The notes under the pieces: model-generated
What the model saw: only the letters and a program-made list of their open reading frames with translations
What the model was told of the DNA's origin: nothing
Databases searched by the model: none
Shown: positions 35,075 to 42,402 of the stretch, in pieces
How the letters are laid out: each line of letters starts with the position of its first letter
Numbering within the stretch: the stretch's first letter is position 1
Program-made: the position numbers and the translations under genes
Assembly (NCBI GenBank): GCA_026419575.1
Contig: JANZZC010000008.1
Location: 1-42,402, forward strand
Direction of reading: 5' to 3'
DNA length: 42,402 nt
DNA from: Thermomicrobium sp.
GTDB taxonomy: Bacteria > Chloroflexota > Chloroflexia > Thermomicrobiales > Thermomicrobiaceae

Positions 35075-35631
35075 CCTCTTCGTTTTCCCGACGACATCGT
35101 GCGACCTCGCACCCCACGGTGGACCGGGAGCTCGCCGGGCAACGCGTCGCTCCACCGCGCCGTTCATCCCGGAAGTTCCGAGCGACTCGTGGCGTCGGCT
35201 CGACCGGATCCTGCCGAGCGATCCTCGTTCCTCCCACTCGGTTGTGACCTCGAGCAGCTGTCGCTGATCGGCGCGCGGACGTGCCGATCTCGGCCGGGAG
35301 CCGGTACGGCGGAGACTGCGTGTCGCGGTCGGCGTCCGTGGGCCGGCACGCGTCAGCCGTGCGACGAGGTGCTCGACGCCGGCCGACGCCAGCTCGGCGA
35401 CCAGCGCGGCAGCGCAGCGCTCCTTCGGGACGTCGGCTCCTGTCCACGACTGCGCGAACCGACGGTAGCGCGCGGGTGCACCGTGCGGCGTTTCGCTCCT
35501 GGCGCACGGTGCGCCCGAGTGGTAGGACGATGCCGGGACACGCCGACGGCGGAGCCGCGGCGAGCAGATTCGTCAGCGGGTCGTCCGGGGAGTTCAGGTC
35601 GATCGGCCAGCGGATGGGAAGGGAGTATCCG
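35075..35631. other. Intergenic stretch without a convincing gene
   Basis: About 557 bases between tRNA-Cys and the Nudix gene. All long frames here translate to Arg/Ser/Pro/Ala-rich sequence without family patterns. One minus-strand frame around 35370-35450 reads ERCAAALVAELASAGVEHLV, which looks protein-like but runs into low-quality sequence on both sides. It may be a decayed gene or chance. I see no tRNA or strong hairpin besides. Confidence 0.5.
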
Positions 35632-36162
35632 ATGGAAGAGCGGCTGCTCTCGCGGAAGGTCGTCTTTTCCGGTCGTCTTCTCAACGTGTACCTCGACGAA
35701 GTGCTGCTCCCGAACGGGGCACGACGCGTGCGGGAGGTCGTGCATCATCCGGGCGCTGTCGCGGTGTTGCCGATCCTCGACGATGGTCGAGTAGTCCTCG
35801 TCGAGCAGTACCGGCACGCGGTCGGGCGCACGCTGCTCGAGGTGCCGGCCGGAACGCTCGAGCCCGGCGAGATGGCCGAGTCGTGCGCGGCGCGCGAACT
35901 CGAGGAGGAAACCGGCTACCGGGCCGGGCAGCTGCGGGAACTCCTGCGCTTTCTCGTCAGCCCCGGTTGGACCGACGAAGAGCTCGTCGTCTTCGTCGCG
36001 GAGCAGCTGGAGTCGCGTGCAGCGCGTCCCGCCGAGGACGAGCGCCTGACGGTCCGCGTTCTCGAGCCCGAGGAGGTCGTGGCCGCGGTGCGCGGTGGAG
36101 CGATCAGGGACGCGAAGAGCTTGATCGCTGTGCTCGCGTACTTCGGGTGGTCACTGCGCTGA
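35632..36162 (+). CDS. Nudix hydrolase (ADP-ribose pyrophosphatase type)
   Basis: A 176-residue hydrolase likely to split ADP-ribose or a similar nucleoside diphosphate derivative. The pattern EERLLSRKVVFSGRLLNVYLDEV at the N-terminus, then VLVEQYRHAVGRTLLEVPAGTLEPGE and a complete Nudix box (GEMAESCAARELEEETGYRAG), is that of the NudF/YjhB-like ADP-ribose group. PGWTDE downstream also fits. Start: ATG at 35632 with GGGAG upstream; an ATG at 35614 is in frame but lacks a ribosome site. It is unlike the zinc-ribbon Nudix gene at 10650. Confidence 0.9.
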   Translation: MEERLLSRKVVFSGRLLNVYLDEVLLPNGARRVREVVHHPGAVAVLPILDDGRVVLVEQYRHAVGRTLLEVPAGTLEPGEMAESCAARELEEETGYRAGQLRELLRFLVSPGWTDEELVVFVAEQLESRAARPAEDERLTVRVLEPEEVVAAVRGGAIRDAKSLIAVLAYFGWSLR

Positions 36163-36179
36163 TGTGCCTGCGAGGCATA

Positions 36180-36292
36180 GTACGTACATCCACTGCTCGT
36201 ACTCACCGTCCTAGGACCGATGCTTCTTCCGGTATGACTAATTCCGCATCGCGCAATCATCTCCTTCCGTGGAAACTTGTCGTGAAGTTTCC
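36180..36292. promoter_or_regulatory. Palindromes upstream of orphan response regulator
   Basis: The 152-base gap before the regulator holds GTACGTAC (36180-36187), GTCCTAGGAC (36208-36217) and a perfect inverted repeat GGAAACTT-N6-AAGTTTCC (36271-36292), which ends 22 bases before the ATG. The region is less GC-rich than its surroundings, as promoters tend to be. The last repeat could be an autoregulatory operator. Confidence 0.45.
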
Positions 36293-36314
36293 GGAGTGGG
36301 GTGGAGGGACAGCG

Positions 36315-37043
36315 ATGCGGAACAAGACGAGCGGCCAGCGCAAGACGATCCGCGTGCTGATCGTGGACGATCACCCGCTTTTCCGGTATGCGCTGCGGCA
36401 GCTCCTGGAGCGGGAGGGGACCTTCGCAGTCGTCGGCGAGGCTGCCTCGGCGCACGAGGCGGTACAGCAGGCGGATATCCATCGACCGGAGGTCGCGCTG
36501 ATCGATCTCCGGTTGCCTGGCATCAACGGTTTGCACGTGGCACGGCTGTTGAAACGGCAGCATCCGAAGCTGTCCGTCGTGTTGCTCTCGGCCGACCAGG
36601 ACGAACAGTGGCTGCTCGGGGCGCTTCAGGTAGGGGCGAGCGCGTTCCTCGCCAAGGATGCCCAGCCGCGCGAGATCTTGGCCGTCCTGGAGCGGGTGGC
36701 AGCCGGTGAGGACCGCCTGGCGCAGCAGATCCTGGAAAAACCCGAGCTCGCTCGGCGTGTGCTCAGCGAACTCCAACACTACGTCGTCAGTGAACCAGCG
36801 GCGGACAACCCGGAGACGTCGCTCACGGTGCGCGAACTGCAAGTGCTCGACTGCGTGGCACAAGGCATGTCGAACAAGGAGATCGCTGATGCCTTGTTCA
36901 TCACCGAGCAAACGGTGAAGAACCACATGACCTCGATCCTACGCAAGCTGGGAGCGCAAGACCGGGTCGACGTGATCCTGGCAGCGGTGCGCAACGGTTG
37001 GGTCGCGATCACGCCGAGCCGGTCGATGGCGCTGTCGGCGTAG
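36315..37043 (+). CDS. NarL/FixJ-type response regulator (orphan)
   Basis: A 242-residue two-component regulator. The receiver domain has the acidic pair D18-D19, phospho-acceptor D64 (VALIDLRLPG), S92 and K114 (FLAKDA). The C-terminal LuxR-type helix-turn-helix (about 175-235) reads LTVRELQVLDCVAQGMSNKE and TEQTVKNHMTSILRKL. No histidine kinase gene is within the window, so its partner is elsewhere. ATG at 36315, with GGAGGG upstream; the open frame before it passes through the palindromic control region. Its last 35 bases overlap the 3' end of purD on the other strand. Confidence 0.92.
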   Translation: MRNKTSGQRKTIRVLIVDDHPLFRYALRQLLEREGTFAVVGEAASAHEAVQQADIHRPEVALIDLRLPGINGLHVARLLKRQHPKLSVVLLSADQDEQWLLGALQVGASAFLAKDAQPREILAVLERVAAGEDRLAQQILEKPELARRVLSELQHYVVSEPAADNPETSLTVRELQVLDCVAQGMSNKEIADALFITEQTVKNHMTSILRKLGAQDRVDVILAAVRNGWVAITPSRSMALSA

Positions 37044-38319
37044 CGACCTCCGCGAGCGCGATGTCGCGACGATAGATCATACCCGGGAAGCGGATCCGTT
37101 CGACGGCCGCGTAGGCGCGCTGCCGGGCGACGACGAAGGTCGGAGCGACGGCCGTGATCGCTAGCACGCGGCCGCCGGCCGTGACGATCCGGCTGTCCTC
37201 GCGCCGTGTGCCGGCGTGGAACACCAGGATGTCGTCCGGCAAGCCGTCCAGCCCCTCGATGCGGATGCCGGTCCGGTAGGTGCCGGGGTACCCTTCCGAG
37301 GCGACGACGACCGTCACCGCTACCGCCGGTCGCCAGCGTGGTCGCGTCACCTCGTGGAGTTTTCCGCGCGCAGCCGCTTCGAGCAAGGCAGCGAGATCGC
37401 CGTCGAGCAACGGAAGGATCACCTGGGTTTCGGGATCGCCGAAACGGCAGTTGAACTCCAGAACCTTCGGTCCGTCAGGGGTGAGCATCAGGCCCACGTA
37501 GAGGACGCCGCGGTAGACGATGCCGCGCCGGCGCATCTCGGCGAGCGTCGGCACGACGATCTCCCCGAGGATCCGTTCCTGCAACGCTGGCGTGACCTCG
37601 GGGACCGGCGCGTAGGCCCCCATTCCGCCGGTGTTGGGGCCGGTATCGCCGTCACCGAGGCGCTTGTAGTCGCGCGCCGGTTGTAGCGGGACGACCGTCG
37701 TGCCGTCGGTCAGGACGAGGAACGAGGCTTCGCGACCGACCAGGTACTCCTCGATCAGGATCTGGTCGGCTGCGGCGCCCAAGCCGCGTTCGACGAGCAT
37801 CCAGCGGAGCACCGATTCGGCTTCGGCACGGTCCTGCACGATCACCGCGCCCTTGCCAGCGGCGAGTCCGGACGCCTTGATGACGACCGGAAACCGCGCG
37901 TGCTCGAGCACGCGCAAGGCGTCCTCGTAGGTTGTCACGATCCTGGCCTGCGCGGTCGGTACGCCGGCGGCCTGCATGACTTCCTTCGCCCAGGCCTTGC
38001 TCGCTTCGATCCGCGCGGCTGCAGCCGTCGGGCCGAAGGCGAGGAGGCCGGCTCGATCCATCGCGTCGACGAGCCCGCGAGCCAGCGGTTCCTCGGGACC
38101 GACGACGGTGAGATCGACGGCGAGCTCTCGCGCGGCGGCGACGAGTCCGGGGATATCCGTCGCCGGGAGAGGAAGGTTCTCGGCGATCGCGGCGGTTCCA
38201 GCGTTGCCCGGAGCGACGAGGATCCGCGCTACCGACGGCGAGCGAGACAGTGCCCAGGCCAGGGCATGCTCCCGTCCTCCGCTCCCGACGACCAGGACGG
38301 TCAGGCCGCGGTTCGCCAT
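37009..38319 (-). CDS. purD: Phosphoribosylamine-glycine ligase (GAR synthetase)
   Basis: Second step of de novo purine synthesis: joins glycine to phosphoribosylamine using ATP. It has 436 residues with the ATP-grasp fold: N-terminal VLVVGSGGREHALAWAL, then VVIKASGLAAGKGAVIV, GDGDTGPNTGGMGAYAP and the metal site EFNCRFGDPETQ. The ATG at 38319 is preferred (GGGAG upstream, five bases after the guaA stop); the ATG at 38334 lies inside guaA. Co-transcribed with guaA. The 3' end overlaps the convergent response regulator. Confidence 0.96.
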   Translation of the reverse strand: MANRGLTVLVVGSGGREHALAWALSRSPSVARILVAPGNAGTAAIAENLPLPATDIPGLVAAARELAVDLTVVGPEEPLARGLVDAMDRAGLLAFGPTAAAARIEASKAWAKEVMQAAGVPTAQARIVTTYEDALRVLEHARFPVVIKASGLAAGKGAVIVQDRAEAESVLRWMLVERGLGAAADQILIEEYLVGREASFLVLTDGTTVVPLQPARDYKRLGDGDTGPNTGGMGAYAPVPEVTPALQERILGEIVVPTLAEMRRRGIVYRGVLYVGLMLTPDGPKVLEFNCRFGDPETQVILPLLDGDLAALLEAAARGKLHEVTRPRWRPAVAVTVVVASEGYPGTYRTGIRIEGLDGLPDDILVFHAGTRREDSRIVTAGGRVLAITAVAPTFVVARQRAYAAVERIRFPGMIYRRDIALAEVATPTAPSTGSA

Positions 38320-38324
38320 CGTTC

Positions 38325-39908
38325 TCACTCCCATTCGATCGTCGCCGGTGGCTTCGACGTGACGTCGTAGACGACCCGGTTGACCCCCGGAACCTCGTTC
38401 ACGATACGGTTAGCCAGTCGAGCGAGAAGATCGTGCGGCAAGCGAGCCCAATCCGCGGTCATCGCGTCGGAGCTCGTCACGGCGCGAACGGCGACGACGC
38501 GCGCGTAGGTGCGCTGGTCACCCATGACGCCGGTCGAGTGGACGGGAAGCAGGACCGCGAAGAACTGCCAGAGCGCCGGGCCGAGTCCGGCTGCCTCGAC
38601 CTCCTCGCGGACGATCGCATCGGCACGTCGGACGATCGCCAAGCTCTCCTCCGTCACCTCGCCGAGGATCCGCACGGCGAGGCCGGGGCCGGGGAACGGT
38701 TGGCGCTGCACGATCTCCTCGGGTAGCCCCAGGAGACGCCCGATCGCGCGCACCTCGTCCTTGAACAAGTAGCGGAGCGGCTCCAGGAGCTCGAACTGGA
38801 GATCTTCCGGGAGGCCGCCCACGTTGTGGTGCGTCTTGATCTTCGCGGCCGTCTTCGAGGCTTGCCGCGATGCGCTTTCGATGACATCCGGGTACAGCGT
38901 CCCCTGGGCGAGAAAACGGAACGGTCCCCGTTCACGGGCCACGGCTTCGAAGACGCGGACGAATTCCTCGCCGATACGGCGTCGCTTCTCCTCCGGGTCG
39001 ATGACGCCCCGCAAGCGGGCAAGGAAGCGGTCGCGCGCGTCGATCGCGACGAGCGGCATGCGGAAGTGCCGACCGAACACTTCGCGGATCGTCTCGGCTT
39101 CTCCCTCGCGGAGGAGTCCGGTATCGACGAAGACCGGCGTCAGCCGATCACCGATCGCGCGGTGGATGAGCGCGGCAGCGACGCTGGAGTCGACGCCTCC
39201 GGAGAGCGCGAGGAGAACCCGATCCTGCCCGACCTGGCGCCGGATGTCTCGTATCGCTCGCTCGACGAACGACTCCGGTGTCCAGTTCGGCTGACAGCCA
39301 CACACGTCGTAGAGGAAGTTGCGGAGGATCGTCCCGCCGAGCGGCGTATGAGCGACTTCCGGATGGAACTGCAGGCCGATCAGGTTGCCTCCGGCCATCG
39401 CGGCGTAGGGTGCGTTCGCCGAGCGGGCCAAGGGCACGAAGCCGGGCGGCAGGACGTCGATCCGGTCTCCATGGCTCATCCAGACGTCGAAGCGCGGCGG
39501 CAATCCAGCGAAGATCGGGTGTTCGGCGGTGATTTCGACGGTGGCCGGACCGTACTCGCGGGCCGTGGCTGGCGCGACCGTTCCCCCGAGCGCATGGGCC
39601 AGGAGCTGCATCCCGTAGCAGATGCCCAGGACGGGAAGCCCGCGTTCGAGCACCCAACGAGGCAGTTGCGGTGCGTCCGGTTCGTAGACGCTCGCCGGTC
39701 CCCCGGAGAGGATCACGCCCTTCGGCGCCAGGTGAGCGACGTCGCTCCACTCGACGTCGTGGGGTACGAGTTCGCAGTACACGTTCGCCTCGCGGACACG
39801 CCGTGCGATGAGCTGCGCGTACTGGGAGCCGTAGTCGAGGATGACGACTGCGTCGGTCGTCGACGTGACCGACTCGCTCTGGACTGGGACATCGGTCGGG
39901 CGAGCCAC
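38325..39908 (-). CDS. guaA: GMP synthase, glutamine-hydrolysing
   Basis: Converts XMP to GMP. It has 527 residues. The class I amidotransferase domain has the nucleophile in [10 protein letters not shown] (C97) and the His-Glu of [10 protein letters not shown]. The ATP-pyrophosphatase domain has [16 protein letters not shown], and the C-terminal dimer domain ends [10 protein letters not shown], the usual GuaA terminus. Start: the GTG at 39908 has GGAGG nine bases upstream. The open frame further upstream crosses a palindrome and is not protein-like. Divergent from purN. Confidence 0.96.
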   Translation of the reverse strand: MARPTDVPVQSESVTSTTDAVVILDYGSQYAQLIARRVREANVYCELVPHDVEWSDVAHLAPKGVILSGGPASVYEPDAPQLPRWVLERGLPVLGICYGMQLLAHALGGTVAPATAREYGPATVEITAEHPIFAGLPPRFDVWMSHGDRIDVLPPGFVPLARSANAPYAAMAGGNLIGLQFHPEVAHTPLGGTILRNFLYDVCGCQPNWTPESFVERAIRDIRRQVGQDRVLLALSGGVDSSVAAALIHRAIGDRLTPVFVDTGLLREGEAETIREVFGRHFRMPLVAIDARDRFLARLRGVIDPEEKRRRIGEEFVRVFEAVARERGPFRFLAQGTLYPDVIESASRQASKTAAKIKTHHNVGGLPEDLQFELLEPLRYLFKDEVRAIGRLLGLPEEIVQRQPFPGPGLAVRILGEVTEESLAIVRRADAIVREEVEAAGLGPALWQFFAVLLPVHSTGVMGDQRTYARVVAVRAVTSSDAMTADWARLPHDLLARLANRIVNEVPGVNRVVYDVTSKPPATIEWE

Positions 39909-39941
39909 CGGCAATTGCCTCCGTGTGCGATGATCGTCGAG

Positions 39942-39965
39942 GTCCACGTCCCGCGGGACGTGGAC
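39942..39965. promoter_or_regulatory. Perfect 24-bp palindrome between guaA and purN
   Basis: Half site GTCCACGTCCCG is followed at once by its exact complement. It lies 33 bases before the guaA start and 78 bases before the purN start. A minus-strand TACAAT (39980-39975) upstream would place the guaA transcription start next to it. It may be an operator for a purine-responsive repressor, or form a hairpin at the 5' end of the guaA mRNA. Confidence 0.6.
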
Positions 39966-40043
39966 AACAGCTCGATTGTACCGAACACTCTTCACTGACA
40001 GAGCGACTGCGGTCGCGACGCCGAGAACGGTCAGGGGGAGCCA

Positions 40044-40685
40044 GTGCGCATCGCGGTACTCATCTCCGGGGGCGGGCGGACGCTCGCCAATTTCCTGCGG
40101 GTGCAGGAGGAAGGGCAGTTGCCGGGAGGCATCGAACTCGTCGTCAGCAACCGGGAAGGTATTCCGGGGAACGAGATCGCGCGCCGCGCGGGTGTACCGC
40201 TCGTGGTCGTCCCGTCGCGTGGCCTGTCGGACGAGGCGTTCGCCGAGCGGGTCTACGCGGCGCTCGATGCCTACCGGATCGATCTCGTCCTCTTGGCTGG
40301 CTTCTTGCGCCGTCTCCCAGTGCGGCCGGACTACCGCTGGCGCATCATGAACATCCATCCCTCCCTCTTGCCGCTCTTCGGCGGGCGCGGTATGTACGGT
40401 GAGCGGGTCCATCGCGCCGTGCTCGCGAGCGGGATGAAGGTCTCCGGCTGCACGGTCCACTTCGTGACCGACGAACTGGATCGCGGGCCGATCATCCTGC
40501 AAGCGTGCGTACCGGTCGAGGAAGACGACACGCCGGAAACGCTCGCGGCGCGCGTGTTCGCCGAAGAGTGCCGACTCTATCCCGAAGCAGTCCGTCTCTA
40601 TGCTGCCGGTCGCCTCGTAGTGGAGGGGGAACGAGTCCGTATCCTTCCGGCCGCGCGAGAAGCGTCGAAAGGAGACGAGCCGTGA
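40044..40685 (+). CDS. purN: Phosphoribosylglycinamide formyltransferase
   Basis: Third step of purine synthesis, using 10-formyl-tetrahydrofolate to formylate GAR, the product of the purD enzyme encoded nearby. In 213 residues the catalytic set is visible: N103 and H105 in MNIHPSLLP, and D143 in [10 protein letters not shown]. The N-terminal [15 protein letters not shown] is the substrate loop (SGxGSN type in many species, here SGGGRT). The GTG at 40044 has GGGGGAG upstream. The stop overlaps the next start by four bases (GTGA). Confidence 0.95.
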   Translation: MRIAVLISGGGRTLANFLRVQEEGQLPGGIELVVSNREGIPGNEIARRAGVPLVVVPSRGLSDEAFAERVYAALDAYRIDLVLLAGFLRRLPVRPDYRWRIMNIHPSLLPLFGGRGMYGERVHRAVLASGMKVSGCTVHFVTDELDRGPIILQACVPVEEDDTPETLAARVFAEECRLYPEAVRLYAAGRLVVEGERVRILPAAREASKGDEP

Positions 40686-41794
40686 CGGACGCCGACTACC
40701 GTTCCGAACTCGACACGCCCTGTCTCGTGGTCGATTCCGCGCTCCTCGAACGGAATATCGAAGAGATGAGCGCCTACGCTCGCGCGCGCGGGATCGCGCT
40801 GCGACCGCACATCAAGACGCACAAGACAGCCGAGATCGCGCAGCTGCAGCGGCGTGCTGGTGCGGTCGGCTTCACGTGCGCCAAGCTCGGCGAGGTGGAA
40901 GCGTTGGCCGACGCCGGGGTGCTCGACGACGTGCTCGTCGCGTACGAACTCGTCGGTGAACAGAAAATTCGGCGTCTCCTCCGGTTGGTCGATCGGCTGC
41001 GGATCACGGTCGCGGTGGACAGCGTCGCGGTCGCCGAACCGCTCGCCTGGGCCGTCGCGGCGGCGGGCAAGCGACTTGACGTCGTGATCGAGATCGACAC
41101 CGGACTGCGGCGGGCGGGAGTCGAGCCGGGCGAACCCGCGCTCCGACTGGCCCGGGAACTCCAGCGGATGCCGGGCTTGCGCGTGCGCGGCCTGATGACG
41201 CACGAAGGGCACGCTGGTCGTGCTACGACGCGCGAGGAGATGGAGCGTCTGGCACGTCAGGCCGGCGAAGCCATGGTCGCGACGGCCGAGCTCCTGCGGA
41301 AACACGGGATCCCGGTCGAGGTGGTGAGTGTCGGTTCCACGCCGGCGGCCTTCGCGACGACGCAGGTTGCGGGCATCACCGAAATGCGGCCGGGCACCTA
41401 CGTGTTCTACGATGCAGCGGCGTTCCGCTTCGGCCGGATCGGGCCGGAGCGCGTGGCGTTGCGCGTCCTGGCCACCGTGATCAGTCGGCCCGCGCCCGAT
41501 CGGGCGATCATCGACGCCGGCAGCAAAACGCTCACCACCGATCCCCCGCCGCCGGACCGGCGCGGCTTCGGCTATATCGTCGAGTACCCGCACGCGACGA
41601 TCGTCCGACTAAACGAGGAGCACGGGATCGTCGAGTTCCCAGCCGGAACTCCGGCACCGGCGGTCGGCGAGCGGATCGAGATCATCCCCAATCACGTCTG
41701 CCCGGTCGTCAACCTGCAGGACGAACTCTTCGTCGTCCGCGACGGCCGGGTCGTCGGCACCTGGCCGGTTGTCGCGCGGGGAAAGGTTCGCTGA
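40682..41794 (+). CDS. D-threonine aldolase/D-serine dehydratase-like PLP enzyme
   Basis: A 370-residue fold-type III PLP enzyme (alanine racemase N-domain). The PLP Lys is K45 in [20 protein letters not shown]-like [11 protein letters not shown] and SVGSTPAAF form the cofactor pocket. The C-terminal domain has [12 protein letters not shown], with the His and Cys that bind a divalent metal in D-threonine aldolases and D-serine dehydratases. Which D-amino acid it uses is unclear. The GTG at 40682 with AAAGGAG upstream overlaps the purN stop, so it is co-translated. A direct link with purine synthesis, for example through glycine supply from threonine, is speculative. Confidence 0.88.
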   Translation: MTDADYRSELDTPCLVVDSALLERNIEEMSAYARARGIALRPHIKTHKTAEIAQLQRRAGAVGFTCAKLGEVEALADAGVLDDVLVAYELVGEQKIRRLLRLVDRLRITVAVDSVAVAEPLAWAVAAAGKRLDVVIEIDTGLRRAGVEPGEPALRLARELQRMPGLRVRGLMTHEGHAGRATTREEMERLARQAGEAMVATAELLRKHGIPVEVVSVGSTPAAFATTQVAGITEMRPGTYVFYDAAAFRFGRIGPERVALRVLATVISRPAPDRAIIDAGSKTLTTDPPPPDRRGFGYIVEYPHATIVRLNEEHGIVEFPAGTPAPAVGERIEIIPNHVCPVVNLQDELFVVRDGRVVGTWPVVARGKVR

Positions 41795-41801
41795 TTCCCG
41801 T

Positions 41802-42017
41802 TCAGCCCTGGGGCGGGAGCAGGTGATCGCGCCCCCGGAGTTCCCGGACGCACTCGTGACAGACGAGGACAAACTCGACTTCCGTCATGCCGACTTCGTC
41901 GCCGCGCACGGCCAGAGCTTCGTGCATCGGAAACGTGTGCTGGCACAGCGCGCAGGTGAAGAATTCCTCGTCGCCGAGGAGTTCCCGGCGAAGAATCAAC
42001 TGCTCTTCTTCTTGCAT
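41802..42017 (-). CDS. Small four-cysteine (zinc ribbon-like) hypothetical protein
   Basis: A 71-residue protein with two Cys pairs, FTCALCQHTF (C22, C25) and LVCHECVREL (C53, C56), about 28 residues apart, likely binding one zinc. The N-terminal part is Glu-rich. I do not recognise a named family. The ATG at 42017 has AAAGGTCGAACTGAAG upstream, and the gene starts two bases past the stop of the RsbRD-like gene, so the two are coupled. It converges on the PLP enzyme gene with a seven-base gap, too short for a separate terminator. Confidence 0.72.
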   Translation of the reverse strand: MQEEEQLILRRELLGDEEFFTCALCQHTFPMHEALAVRGDEVGMTEVEFVLVCHECVRELRGRDHLLPPQG

Positions 42018-42019
42018 CT

Positions 42020-42402
42020 TCAGTTCGACCTTTCCGTCGACGCTTCGCGCGTGACTGTCCGACCACCGGTCGGCTGTCGGCTGAGTTCGGTGAGGGTCCC
42101 GACGGTCGCGAGCAACACCTCGTCGAGGACCATCGTGAGCTCGCTCAGGAGGCGCAGGACACGTCTGGTCGGTATTCCCTCCCGTTCGGCGAACTGGGTG
42201 ATCGCGACGTAGGTCGGTGCCCGGAAGGCGAGGAACGCTTCCACCGCTTCGGCCGGGCTCAAACCCGCGGCGGCACCGAGTTCGCCGTAGCGTCGACCGA
42301 TCGCCCGACCGGTTTCGATCAGCGAGGCGCGGTCGACAGCCCGGTTGACGATCCGGAAGGCGAGATCGACCAGTTGTCGTCCGAGCGTGCGGAGTTCGGC
42401 GA
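42020..42402 (-). CDS. RsbRD-like helical sensor protein, partial (5' end outside window)
   Basis: The frame is open to the window edge, so the true start is missing. The visible 126 residues are helical, with IGRRYGELGAAAGLSPAEAVEAFLAFRAP, a pattern like the N-terminal domain of RsbT co-antagonist (RsbRD) or PucR-type regulators. The protein ends soon after this domain (REASTERSN), so no STAS or DNA-binding domain follows here. A TTG at 42262 is in frame but cuts the domain. The role is probably regulatory, by resemblance only. Confidence 0.55.
   Translation of the reverse strand, partial: AELRTLGRQLVDLAFRIVNRAVDRASLIETGRAIGRRYGELGAAAGLSPAEAVEAFLAFRAPTYVAITQFAEREGIPTRRVLRLLSELTMVLDEVLLATVGTLTELSRQPTGGRTVTREASTERSN

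Noticed and set aside
34707-35684. Minus-strand frame reading APGGFEPPNRGFADRCL across the tRNA
   Set aside because: This is the well-known false translation of a tRNA gene; the cloverleaf at 35001-35074 explains it.
39923-40402. Open frames in the guaA-purN gap and across purN in other frames
   Set aside because: They run through a palindrome and the purN gene with Arg-rich, family-free sequence, and are shadows.

Overview
The window is GC-rich DNA packed with genes. Its proteins are rich in Arg, Glu, Val and Ala and poor in Lys and Asn, starts are a mix of ATG and GTG, and spacers are short. A full cytochrome c maturation system I operon, a Mo-hydroxylase (cox-type) cluster with two large subunits, BtpA-like and DUF1786 proteins, and an RsbRD-like sensor fragment suggest a thermophilic, aerobic Chloroflexota of the class Thermomicrobia (Thermomicrobium or Sphaerobacter type). 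That placement is an inference from gene content and composition; no rRNA is present. I see no insertion sequence, phage gene, plasmid function or CRISPR array, so this reads as chromosomal or stable replicon sequence.

Layout. 39-8188 (+): murA, then a ten-gene run for cytochrome c maturation: a ResA/CcmG thioredoxin, an uncharacterised membrane protein, ccmE (of the Cys type), ccmF, ccmH, a short ccmI-like gene, ccmA, ccmB, ccmC and a ccmD-like gene. 8252-19529 (-): a molybdenum hydroxylase locus read right to left as coxG-coxS-coxL-coxM, a hairpin and internal promoter, then coxD-coxE, a split xdhC pair, a MocA-type cytidylyltransferase, a zinc-ribbon Nudix hydrolase and a second coxL. Both large subunits carry AYRGAGR, the form II signature, so CO is not the assured substrate. 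A good -35/-10 promoter lies ahead of coxG.

19754-20515 (-): a PI3/4-kinase-like protein of the SCO1664 type. 20756-24175 (+): tig-clpP-clpX, a protein-quality operon ended by a hairpin shared with the converging DinB-like gene (24248-24712, -). 24901-25596 (-): a YugP-like membrane zinc peptidase. 25742-26776 (+): a polyprenyl diphosphate synthase. 26773-28805 (-): a DUF1786 protein and a metallophosphoesterase, divergent from a DtxR-family regulator (28897) that is followed by recJ. 31426-32238 (-): a BtpA-family protein. 32301-34895 (+): a MerR regulator, an unknown partner protein and adenine deaminase. 35001-35074: tRNA-Cys(GCA). After about 550 bases without a clear gene come an ADP-ribose-type Nudix hydrolase and an orphan NarL-type response regulator, whose 3' end overlaps purD.

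37009-41794: a purine group, with guaA-purD on the minus strand, divergent from purN and a D-threonine-aldolase-like gene. A perfect 24-bp palindrome sits between the two arms. 41802-42402 (-): a small four-Cys protein and the 3' part of an RsbRD-like sensor gene cut by the window edge.

I found no wholly new system. The most notable points are the altered heme-binding motif of CcmE, the two form II large subunits served by one set of small and medium subunits, and several strong palindromes at regulator or purine promoters.
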